Shown: one piece after another, positions 16,120 through 24,195 of the stretch
How positions within the stretch are numbered: the stretch's first letter is position 1
How the letters are laid out: the number at the start of each line of letters is the position of its first letter
Origin: Maricaulis salignorans
GTDB lineage: Bacteria > Pseudomonadota > Alphaproteobacteria > Caulobacterales > Maricaulaceae
DNA length: 64,000 nucleotides
Reading direction: 5' to 3'
Assembly (NCBI RefSeq): GCF_900103475.1
Contig: NZ_FNHG01000012.1
Span: 1 to 64,000, forward strand
Made by a program: the position numbers and the translations under genes
The notes under the pieces: model-generated
What the model was told of the DNA's origin: nothing
The model's input: only the letters and a program-made list of their open reading frames with translations
Database searches by the model: none

Positions 16120-17318
16120 CCGACCCGAGCCGCCGATCCCTCATCGCCGCGGCCGGGCTGGCCTCGCTTGGCCTGCCGGGATGCGCCCGGGCTCAGACCA
16201 ACCGGCTGGAATTGTGGAATAATCATACCGGGCCGCACTTGCGTGGCGCAGTCCTGGCGCAACGACGTGTCTTTCCTGAGCTCGATGGCCCGGAATTTCT
16301 CGGCTCCGGTGCGGTTGGCGTTCCGGTTACCGATGCTTCCCTGCGTGAACTCGCGGCCAGCGGCGCCAATCTCGTCATTCTGTCCCATCCCGGGACCGTC
16401 ACGGAATGGGCGCCCTATGTGCCCGACCTGGCGGTCGAGGATCATCTCAATGACATGGTCCGGCGCTGCGAACTGGCGGGCCTGTATGTCGTGATCGGGT
16501 TTCGCACCGGCCCGGGACGCAGTGAATTCACCTTCCATCGCGGCGGCGCCGGTGGCTGGTTTCCCGCCTCGATGATCAATGATGATGTCTGGGCCTCGAC
16601 CGAGGCCCAGGATGGATGGGACATGATGTGGCGCCGCACGGCCAGCCGTTTTCGCGACCGCGCCAATGTCGCCGGCTATCTCCTGATGGTCGAGCCGAAC
16701 GCCAACCAGGCCGCGCCCGGACCTGATGGCGGCGATCTTGATCAATGGGACCCGGCACGCCTGGCGCAACATGTCGCCGGCACCCCGGCCGACTGGCCGG
16801 CCCTGGCCCGGCGCCTGGCCGCGGTTATCCGCGAGCATGACACCGACACGCCCATACTGATCAATCCGGACGGTTACGGGCATAGCAGTTTTGCTGGTCT
16901 GCTAGATCTCAACAGCGCGCCTGGCCTCGTGCTGGCCCTGCATGATTACTCACCACGCGCCTATACCCACCAGGGCCGCGGTGCCAATGTCGCCTTCGCC
17001 CGCGGCGAGGCCGAGTTCATGCCGCCCGATGCGGCGCGATGGATGATGGGTGAGTTTGGTGTCGCCCGCTGGGCGCCCGACGCGCCGCGTTATCTGCGCC
17101 GGCGGGCGGCGTCGCTGGAGCGTGCGGGAGCCGGCTGGGCGATGTTTCGCTGGGATAGTGGCTGGCGCCTCTATGAGGACCGCGAAAACATGTTCAACCC
17201 GGTCTATGGTGCCGATCCCGATGCGGTGAGCCCGGTGCCGGAAGCGCCCTTGTTGACCACATTGCAGGATTTGTGGCGCCGTAACCGGATGCGCCCGCGG
17301 TCGCTGCTCCGGCGCTAG
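16116..17318 (+). CDS. GH5-like (cellulase-fold) glycoside hydrolase, exported
   Basis: 400 aa starting at GTG 16116, overlapping the hfsK stop. The N-terminus has SRRSLIAAAGLASLGLPGC: a Tat-like SRRSL and a lipobox LPGC (Cys23), so it is exported and perhaps lipid-anchored. The (beta/alpha)8 landmarks of clan GH-A are visible: acid/base Glu193 in LLMVEPNANQ, HDYSP (His276, Tyr278), and nucleophile Glu313 in MMGEFGVARW. Such enzymes cleave beta-linked glucans or mannans. Coupling to hfsK suggests a periplasmic role in trimming or editing the polysaccharide made by this cluster. I know of no equivalent in the classical Caulobacter hfs locus. Confidence 0.75.
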   Translation: MTDPSRRSLIAAAGLASLGLPGCARAQTNRLELWNNHTGPHLRGAVLAQRRVFPELDGPEFLGSGAVGVPVTDASLRELAASGANLVILSHPGTVTEWAPYVPDLAVEDHLNDMVRRCELAGLYVVIGFRTGPGRSEFTFHRGGAGGWFPASMINDDVWASTEAQDGWDMMWRRTASRFRDRANVAGYLLMVEPNANQAAPGPDGGDLDQWDPARLAQHVAGTPADWPALARRLAAVIREHDTDTPILINPDGYGHSSFAGLLDLNSAPGLVLALHDYSPRAYTHQGRGANVAFARGEAEFMPPDAARWMMGEFGVARWAPDAPRYLRRRAASLERAGAGWAMFRWDSGWRLYEDRENMFNPVYGADPDAVSPVPEAPLLTTLQDLWRRNRMRPRSLLRR

Positions 17319-17386
17319 ACTGCACCGGTTCCACTCTGGCCATACCCGATGAGGGGCCTCCAATGACCGCCGCGCGCATCCATTTT

Positions 17387-17401
17387 CCCCGCGAAACGGG
17401 G
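17387..17401. terminator. Short hairpin between convergent genes
   Basis: CCCCG (17387-17391), loop CGAAA, CGGGG (17397-17401), flanked by TT and GGAA that extend pairing slightly. It lies between the 3' ends of the GH5-like gene and hfsE. There is no U tract after it on either strand, so a terminator role is tentative. Confidence 0.35.
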
Positions 17402-17417
17402 GAAGGTCGGTCAAGCG

Positions 17418-18950
17418 CTAGCGAATATTGAGCTTGTCGCCGAGCAAGGCTGGCAGGGTGCGCAGCATGATCATCAGGTCGAACCAGAAATCGGCACGTG
17501 CGATATAGTCGACATCCCACTGGATGCGTTCGCGGGCGGCCTCTGGTGAATGCAGTGGACCCCGCGAGCCATTGACCTGGGCCCAGCCGGTTATGCCCGG
17601 CTTGACGCGGTGACGGTGGGCGTATTCGGCGACCAGTTTGGAGGTCTCGGTACCACCCGTGCGCATGCCCGGCGCATGCGGACGCGGACCGACCAGTGAC
17701 ATCTCGCCGCCGAGGACATTCCACAATTGCGGTAACTCATCCAGGCTGGTGCGGCGCAGGAAGCCACCCAGCCGGGTGACCCTCGGGTCATCGAATTCGA
17801 CCTGCCGGACGGTCTGTGTCTGGCGATCAGGCGAATGCCGCATCGAGCGGAATTTATAGACGGTGATCATGCGTCCGTTGAAGCCCTCGCGCTTCTGGCG
17901 GAAAATGGCGGGGCCGGGGCTTTCCAGCCGGACGGCGATGCCGATGATCAGCATGAGGGGCAGCAGGCCCATGAACATCAGCGAGGCGAACACCAGATCC
18001 TGGAGACGCTTGGCGATCATATGGCCGACCCGTTCCTCAAACCCGCTCATCCGCGCAGCCTGCACCCCGACCACATCTTCCAGGCTGGTCGTGTCGGGAT
18101 CGAAATGGTCGAGGTCGAGCAGGAGGCAGACCGGCTGGGGCAGGGCGCGCAGCTTGCCGAGCAGAATCCGGACGCGATCTTGCGCCTTGGGAGTCACGGT
18201 CAGGATGATCCGGTCGACATCGGGCAGGGTGCCCCATTTGAAGAGGTCATCGGTATCGCCCAGATAGGGTGTGCCGGCGAGCTGTGACGGGCTGCGGGCC
18301 TTGCGGTCGTCGAAAATGCCGACGACATTGACCGTGCCGGAACCCTTGTTTGCGGCGATCAGTTTGCGCGCATTGGGCGTGGCCCCAACCAGCACGACAT
18401 TGCGCGCCAGCCGCCCGGCCTTGGCCCAATGCTCGATGAAGCCGGCATAGATGATGTGCAGGATTGTGACGGCTGCCGTCGCGGTGATCGCAAAACTGGC
18501 GACCAGATCGACGGTGCGCGGTGCGGTCAGATGCGCCAGCGCGATGATCGCGGCGCCGCTCAGTCCGGCAGCGATGAAGGCCGTCAGCACGCGATAGACC
18601 ACAATCCCGCGCGGATCGACCCGGTAGAGTTTGAACATCAGGAGCAGGGCCGGGGTCAGGGCCGCGAAAGCGGCCAGGGGCAGTAACTCGCCGGCTGGAA
18701 CCTGGGTCACGGCGCCGCCGGAAATGGCAAAGGCGCCGGCCGTGCTGATGATGGCGATGGCAAGAATATCGATCGTCTGCATCAGATGACCGAGGGCCTT
18801 GCGGTTGACGCGGTGTTGGGGTGCACGGGCCCTGGCGCGCAGTTGTGCGCGGGTCAGCGCGGCCGCATCGGCCATTGCCGGGCGGACACCATCGGTCATA
18901 TCATTGGCCGGACCGCTTTGCGGCTGACGTCGTGAACTGGAATATTCCAA
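17418..18950 (-). CDS. hfsE: Polyprenyl-phosphate phosphoglycosyltransferase, HfsE candidate
   Basis: 510 aa with the WcaJ/PssY layout: four or five N-terminal TM helices (about residues 55-180), a CoA-binding-like middle domain (VVLVGATPNARKLIAANKG), then the catalytic Bac_transf domain (about 310-505). The latter shows LESPGPAIFRQKREGFNG, YKFRSM, RRTSLDELPQLWNVL with the Asp-Glu pair, and SLVGPRPH. This family transfers sugar-1-phosphate onto undecaprenyl phosphate, the first committed step. Start chosen at TTG 18950 because AAGGGG lies 7 nt upstream; ATG 18899 lacks a ribosome site. HfsE begins holdfast synthesis in Caulobacter. Confidence 0.85.
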   Translation of the reverse strand: MEYSSSRRQPQSGPANDMTDGVRPAMADAAALTRAQLRARARAPQHRVNRKALGHLMQTIDILAIAIISTAGAFAISGGAVTQVPAGELLPLAAFAALTPALLLMFKLYRVDPRGIVVYRVLTAFIAAGLSGAAIIALAHLTAPRTVDLVASFAITATAAVTILHIIYAGFIEHWAKAGRLARNVVLVGATPNARKLIAANKGSGTVNVVGIFDDRKARSPSQLAGTPYLGDTDDLFKWGTLPDVDRIILTVTPKAQDRVRILLGKLRALPQPVCLLLDLDHFDPDTTSLEDVVGVQAARMSGFEERVGHMIAKRLQDLVFASLMFMGLLPLMLIIGIAVRLESPGPAIFRQKREGFNGRMITVYKFRSMRHSPDRQTQTVRQVEFDDPRVTRLGGFLRRTSLDELPQLWNVLGGEMSLVGPRPHAPGMRTGGTETSKLVAEYAHRHRVKPGITGWAQVNGSRGPLHSPEAARERIQWDVDYIARADFWFDLMIMLRTLPALLGDKLNIR

Positions 18951-19140
18951 GGCCTAACCCCTTATTCGATGCGGGCAAGCTAGCGCATTGAACACAATAT
19001 TCCGTTGAGAAGCGTGGTTAGCGAAGTCTTGACGCGCGGCGGGGCGGACAGAATCCGCGCTGGTATTTTGTTGCGTCGCAGCATAGAAGCCCGATCTGGC
19101 TAGCGCGCGGTGCCGCGCCGACACCGAATGGATACATCTG

Positions 19141-20751
19141 ATGAACCGATCTCCCCTTGCCGTGTTCGCGGAACGCGTGGCTGCAACCGTTCTCAATCGC
19201 GGTGCAGGCCCGGATCTCAATCCAACACGGATCCGGATCGAGCTTCTGGCGGGTCTGACGGTTGCACTGGCGCTGGTGCCCGAGGCGGTGGCCTTTGCCT
19301 TCGTTGCCGGTGTGCCGCCACTGGCCGGGCTCTATGCCGCCTTCATCGTCGGCCTCATCACGGCCGTGTTCGGCGGGCGACCGGGCATGATTTCCGGCGC
19401 CACCGGGGCTCTGGCTGTCGTGATCGTGCATCTGGTGGCGACACACGGGATCGAGTATCTGTTCGCGACCGTGGTGCTGATGGGGCTCATCCAGGTCACC
19501 GCCGGTGTGCTGCGCCTGGGCAAATTCATCCGCATGGTGCCGCACCCGGTGATGCTCGGTTTCGTCAACGGGCTGGCGATCGTGATCTTCCTGGCCCAGC
19601 TCGACCAGTTCAAGATTATCAATGAGAGCGGCGAGCATGTCTGGATGACCGGCATGCCGCTGATCATCACGCTGGGCCTGGTTGTGCTGACGATGTGCAT
19701 CATCCAGTTCTGGCCAAAAATTTCCAAGTCCATCCCGGCGCCGCTGGTGGCGATCGGTATCGTGGCGGCCCTGGTGATCGGCTTCAATATCCCGGTTTCG
19801 CGCGTCGGTGACCTCGCCTCGATCGCGGGCGGTCTGCCGCAATTTCACATCCCGGAAATGCCGCTCAATCTGGAATCGCTCCAGGTCATCCTGCCCTACG
19901 CCTTTATCCTCGCTGCGATCGGTCTGATCGAAAGCCTGCTGACGCTCAACCTGGTTGGTGAGATTACCGGCCAGCGCGGCGGTGCCTCACGCGAATGTGT
20001 CGCCCAGGGGGCGGCCAATATCGTTACCGGCTTCTTCGGCGGCATGGGCGGCTGTGCGATGATCGGTCAGTCGATGATCAATGTGAAATCCGGCGGACGC
20101 CTGCGCCTGTCCGGTATCGCAGCCTCGCTCTTCCTGCTCGCCTTCATCCTGTTCGGTTCCGGCCTGATCGAGCAAATCCCGCTCGCCGCCCTGGTCGGCG
20201 TGATGTTCATGGTCGTGATCGGCACCTTTGCCTGGCAGAGCATCATGGTGCTGCGTCGTATCCCGCGGAATGACGCCTTCATCATCCTGCTGGTCACCGG
20301 CGTGACGGTGTATAGCGATCTCGCGATCGCCGTGATCGTCGGCGTCATCGTCTCGGCGCTCTTCTACGCCTGGAACGCGGCCTCGCGCATTCACGCCATC
20401 ACCGAGATCAATGAGGCCGGCGCCAAGGTCTACAAGGTCGAGGGGCCGCTCTTCTTTGGTTCGGCGACGGGCTTCATGGAAATCTTCGATGTTGCCGGCG
20501 ACCCGCAACGCGTGATCGTCGATTTCAACGAATCGCGCATTGTCGACCAGTCGGCGCTGCAGGCGATCGAGGATCTCGCGGCGAAGTATGATGCGGCGGG
20601 CAAACAGCTGGAATTGCGCCATCTCAGCCATGATTGCCACCAGCTCCTGACCAAGGCCGGGCAGCTGATGGTCGATGCCGATGATGACCCGGAATACGCG
20701 CTGGCGGTGGATTACCAGGTCCGCCTTGGCCGTATGGGCGGCGCTCACTAG
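19141..20751 (+). CDS. SulP-family anion transporter with STAS domain
   Basis: 536 aa. The SLC26/SulP core of about 12 TM helices contains the signature stretch ALVPEAVAFAFVAGVPPLAGLYAAF near residues 44-68 and EITGQRGGASRECVAQGAANI followed by FFGGMGGCAMIGQS (about 275-310). A C-terminal STAS domain follows (about 420-530, with VDFNESRIVDQSALQAIEDL). Members carry sulfate, bicarbonate or dicarboxylates by H+ or Na+ coupling. The carried anion is not readable from the motifs. It stands alone, divergent from hfsE across 190 bp. Confidence 0.9.
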   Translation: MNRSPLAVFAERVAATVLNRGAGPDLNPTRIRIELLAGLTVALALVPEAVAFAFVAGVPPLAGLYAAFIVGLITAVFGGRPGMISGATGALAVVIVHLVATHGIEYLFATVVLMGLIQVTAGVLRLGKFIRMVPHPVMLGFVNGLAIVIFLAQLDQFKIINESGEHVWMTGMPLIITLGLVVLTMCIIQFWPKISKSIPAPLVAIGIVAALVIGFNIPVSRVGDLASIAGGLPQFHIPEMPLNLESLQVILPYAFILAAIGLIESLLTLNLVGEITGQRGGASRECVAQGAANIVTGFFGGMGGCAMIGQSMINVKSGGRLRLSGIAASLFLLAFILFGSGLIEQIPLAALVGVMFMVVIGTFAWQSIMVLRRIPRNDAFIILLVTGVTVYSDLAIAVIVGVIVSALFYAWNAASRIHAITEINEAGAKVYKVEGPLFFGSATGFMEIFDVAGDPQRVIVDFNESRIVDQSALQAIEDLAAKYDAAGKQLELRHLSHDCHQLLTKAGQLMVDADDDPEYALAVDYQVRLGRMGGAH

Positions 20752-20833
20752 CCGGGGCGCACATCCGGGCGCGGGCGGCGCCGGCTGACGTTACAAAACC
20801 GTTAGTTTGTCGCTTTGGCCGCGGCGCTCTACT

Positions 20834-20864
20834 CTCCCCCAAAATCTTTGGACTCTTTGGGGAG
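20834..20864 (+). promoter_or_regulatory. 5'-leader hairpin that sequesters the Shine-Dalgarno
   Basis: CTCCCCCAAA (20834-20843) can pair with TTTGGGGAG (20856-20864): nine base pairs with one bulged C, closing a 12-nt loop. The right arm contains GGGGAG (20859-20864), the only ribosome site for the ATG at 20871 (6-nt spacing). The folded RNA would hide it. This arrangement fits translational control or a simple RNA thermometer, though a chance fold is possible. Confidence 0.45.
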
Positions 20865-20870
20865 CTTGAT

Positions 20871-23800
20871 ATGAGCCGATACCTGCTGGCACTCGCTGCA
20901 TCGACTATTCTGTGTACTTCGCCCGGCCTGGCCTGGCAGGATGCCGAGGCGGCAGACGGGGCCTCGGCTGGCTGGGATGTCGCCAATCCAGGCCTTGAGA
21001 TGCGCCAGGTGCCGCTCAATGTCACCGAAGGTACCTGGATGAGCCTTGATGTCAGCCCGGACGGGCAGACGATCGCCTTCGACCTGCTCGGCGATATCTA
21101 CACCATTCCGGTGACCGGCGGCGAAGCGACGAATATCGCGTCCGGCATGCCCTGGGAGATCCAGCCGCGCTTCTCGCCCGATGGCAGCCAGATCGCCTTC
21201 ACCTCCGATCGCGGGGGCGGCGATAATATCTGGATCATGAATGCCGATGGCTCGGATGCCGCAGCGCTGACCGATGAGAGCTTCCGCCTGCTCAATAACC
21301 CGACCTGGCATCCCCATGGCCGCTATATCGCGGCGCGCAAGCATTTCACCACCCAGCGTTCGGCCGGTGTTGGCGAAATCTGGATGTATCACGTGCTCGG
21401 CGGTGCCGGCGTCCAGCTGGTCGAGCGTCCCAATGAGAGCTTCCAGAAAGAACTCGGTGAGCCGATGTTCTCGCCGGACGGGCGCTATGTCTATTACACG
21501 ATGAATGTGACCCCGGGTAACAGCTTCATCTACGCCCAGGATTCCAACACCAATCTGTTCGATATCCTGCGCTATGACCTGGAAACCGGCGAGACCGCCA
21601 CGGCCGTTTCCGGTGCCGGCGGTGCGGTGCGCCCGACACCATCGCCGGACGGGCGCTATATGGCCTTCGTGCGCCGCGAGCGTATCCAGTCGACCCTCTA
21701 CATCAAGGACCTGCACAGCGGTGAGGAACGTCGCCTGGTCGAGAATCTCGACCAGGACATGCAGGAGACCTGGGGCGTCACCGGCATGTATCCGAACATG
21801 GACTGGATGCCCGACAGCCAGTCCATCGTCTATTGGGCCGGTGGCCAGATCCATCGCGTCGACCTGGCCAGCGGCACGGTCAGCGACATTCCTTTCTCCG
21901 TCAATGATACGCGCGATATCGTCGATCCACCGCGTCCGCAGGTCGAAGTCGCTCCGGCGACGTTCGAAACCCGCATGCCGCGCTTTGCCACGGCCTCGCC
22001 CGATGGCAGCCAGATCGTGTTCGAAAGCCTCGGCCAGCTCTGGGTCCGCGCCGCTTCAGGCGATGCGGCACCGCGCCGTCTGACCAATAATAATGGCGAT
22101 CGCCGCGAGCTCTTCCCGAGCTGGTCGGCCGATGGTCGCACGATCGTCTTTGCGACCTGGGATGACCAGGCGCTGGGCTCGATCCGCACGATTTCGGCGC
22201 GCGGTGGCCGCGAGACCGTGGTCACATCCGAGCCGGGGCATTACCGCCGGCCGCGCTTCTCGCCCGATGGCAATACCATCGTGTTTGAAAAGGGATCGGG
22301 CGGCTATCTGACAGCCGCGGAATGGTCCGAAGCGCCGGGCGTCTACACCATCGCGGCCCGCGGCGGCGCCATGTCGCTGGTGACGGAGAGCGGCAGCAGT
22401 CCGCAATTTGCCAATCGCAATGACCGGATTTTTGTGACCCGCGGTGGCGATGGAGCCTCGCTGGTCTCGATGGACCTCAATGGTGCCAATGAACGCATTC
22501 ACGCCACCGGTGAGCTGGTGACGGAGTACGAAGTGTCGCCAGCCGGTGATCACGTCGCCTTCCGCCAGAATTACGATGTCTTCGTCACACCGCTTCTGCC
22601 CGGCCCGCAAGCGGTCGGCGGCAGCCGTACCAGCGGTGCCTTGCCGACGTCCGAGCTGTCCGGCAATGGCGGCACCTATTTCCACTGGAGTGATGGCGGC
22701 CAGCAGGTCAACTGGACCATGGGTCCGGTTTTCTATTCGGCCCGGATCGAGGATTTCCGCCCCAATCCGAATGCGGAAGAGGGCGAGGGCTATACCCCGC
22801 CAACCGAAGGCGTGGACCTCTCCATGACGGTCACCGCCGATCAGCCAACCGGCATCACTGCGCTGGTCGGGGCCCGCATCATCACCATGGCCGGCGAAGA
22901 TGGCGGCGTGATCGAGAACGGCACCATCCTGATCGACGGCAATCGCATCAGTGCGGTCGGCGCCGATATCGAGGTGCCTGAAGGGGCACGCGTGGTTGAC
23001 GTTACCGGGCACACCATCACGCCAGGCTTCATCGATTCCCATGCCCACGGCCCGCAGGGCACGGATGATCTCATTCCCGAGCAGAACTGGTCGGAAATTG
23101 CCCATCTCGCCTTCGGCGTCACGACGACCCACAATCCGTCAAGCCGCGCCAGCCAGATTTTCTCCGCCAGCGAATATCAGCGTGCCGGCCGGCTTCTGGC
23201 CCCGCGCATCTATTCCAGCGGCGAGATCGTCTATGGCGCCCGCGCGCCATCGGTCTATGCCGAGATCAATAGTCTCGACGATGCCGAACAGCACGTCTTC
23301 CGCCTCGCGGCGCAAGGCGCGCACTCGATCAAGAACTATAATCAACCACGCCGCGATCAGCGCCAGCAGGTTGTTGCGGCCGGGATTGAGGCCGACCTGC
23401 TGGTCGTGCCTGAAGGCGGGTCCAATTATCATATGGACATGTCCTTGATCGCCGACGGGAATTCGTCGCTGGAACACAATCTTCCGGTTTCGGCGATCTA
23501 TGAGGATGTCATCAGCCTGTATGCCCAGACCCAGGTCGCCTATTCGCCGACCCTGGTCGTCACTTATGGCGGTCTGGCCGGTGATCCCTATTGGCGTCAG
23601 GCGACGGATGTCTGGTTGCACCCGATCCTGTCGCGGCATGTGCCGCCACGCATCCTGCAGGCCAATAATGTCCGCCGCACCACAGCCCCGGAAACGGACT
23701 TTGTCGATGATGACAGTGCCCGTGTGGCGCATCGTCTGATGCAGGCCGGGGTCGATGTCGTGATCGGCGCTCACGGCCAGGAAGAAGGCCTGGCCTCGCA

Positions 23801-24083
23801 TTGGGAGATGTGGTCGCTGGCGCGTGGCGGCTGGTCACCGCTCGAAGCGCTGCAGGCTGCCACTGTGATGCCGGCCCGCCATCTTGGCTTCGACGCCGAT
23901 ATTGGATCGCTCGAGGTTGGCAAGCTCGCTGATCTGGTGATCATGCGCGCCAATCCACTCGACGATATCGGCAATACCGACGAGATCGATTTCGTGATGC
24001 TCAATGGCCGTCTCTATGACGCCGAGACGATGAACGAGACCGTCACGGGCGATAATGATCGCCAGCCTTACTTCTGGGAGTAG
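20871..24083 (+). CDS. Secreted beta-propeller (PD40/TolB-like) amidohydrolase fusion
   Basis: 1070 aa. A signal peptide (about residues 1-22, ending SPGLA-WQ) leads into two sets of PD40/WD40-type TolB repeats (about 50-560), recognisable by repeated FSPDGSQIAFTS / SPDGRYMAFVR / FSPDGNTIVFE units. The C-terminal amidohydrolase domain (about 665-1055) has the metal-binding HxH at His724-x-His726 (GFIDSHAHGP), SIKNYNQ with a possible carboxylated Lys, GAHGQ, and the closing GSLEVGKLADLVI. Related fusions are annotated as imidazolonepropionase-like or peptidase-linked hydrolases of unknown substrate. It is followed by a terminator and then a penicillin-acylase-type gene. Confidence 0.88.
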   Translation: MSRYLLALAASTILCTSPGLAWQDAEAADGASAGWDVANPGLEMRQVPLNVTEGTWMSLDVSPDGQTIAFDLLGDIYTIPVTGGEATNIASGMPWEIQPRFSPDGSQIAFTSDRGGGDNIWIMNADGSDAAALTDESFRLLNNPTWHPHGRYIAARKHFTTQRSAGVGEIWMYHVLGGAGVQLVERPNESFQKELGEPMFSPDGRYVYYTMNVTPGNSFIYAQDSNTNLFDILRYDLETGETATAVSGAGGAVRPTPSPDGRYMAFVRRERIQSTLYIKDLHSGEERRLVENLDQDMQETWGVTGMYPNMDWMPDSQSIVYWAGGQIHRVDLASGTVSDIPFSVNDTRDIVDPPRPQVEVAPATFETRMPRFATASPDGSQIVFESLGQLWVRAASGDAAPRRLTNNNGDRRELFPSWSADGRTIVFATWDDQALGSIRTISARGGRETVVTSEPGHYRRPRFSPDGNTIVFEKGSGGYLTAAEWSEAPGVYTIAARGGAMSLVTESGSSPQFANRNDRIFVTRGGDGASLVSMDLNGANERIHATGELVTEYEVSPAGDHVAFRQNYDVFVTPLLPGPQAVGGSRTSGALPTSELSGNGGTYFHWSDGGQQVNWTMGPVFYSARIEDFRPNPNAEEGEGYTPPTEGVDLSMTVTADQPTGITALVGARIITMAGEDGGVIENGTILIDGNRISAVGADIEVPEGARVVDVTGHTITPGFIDSHAHGPQGTDDLIPEQNWSEIAHLAFGVTTTHNPSSRASQIFSASEYQRAGRLLAPRIYSSGEIVYGARAPSVYAEINSLDDAEQHVFRLAAQGAHSIKNYNQPRRDQRQQVVAAGIEADLLVVPEGGSNYHMDMSLIADGNSSLEHNLPVSAIYEDVISLYAQTQVAYSPTLVVTYGGLAGDPYWRQATDVWLHPILSRHVPPRILQANNVRRTTAPETDFVDDDSARVAHRLMQAGVDVVIGAHGQEEGLASHWEMWSLARGGWSPLEALQAATVMPARHLGFDADIGSLEVGKLADLVIMRANPLDDIGNTDEIDFVMLNGRLYDAETMNETVTGDNDRQPYFWE

Positions 24084-24111
24084 GTCTGGGGCGACAGCCT
24101 GAATGAGAAGG

Positions 24112-24140
24112 GGGGCGCTCCATCGGGGCGCCCCTTTTTT
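24112..24140 (+). terminator. Rho-independent terminator
   Basis: GGGGCGC (24112-24118), a 9-nt loop and GCGCCCC (24128-24134) form a GC-rich stem directly followed by six T residues (24135-24140). It sits 29 bp after the amidohydrolase stop and ends that transcript before the acylase gene. Confidence 0.9.
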
Positions 24141-24195
24141 GTGCGCTTGCGGCGGCGGCGCGCTGCGATAGACTTGCGACCAAAGGGGAAAATTC

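Noticed and set aside
20788-20803. CtrA-like site (TTAC-N7-TTAG) before the amidohydrolase gene
   Set aside because: Two of eight key bases differ from TTAA-N7-TTAA, and there is no second site; chance occurrence is likely.
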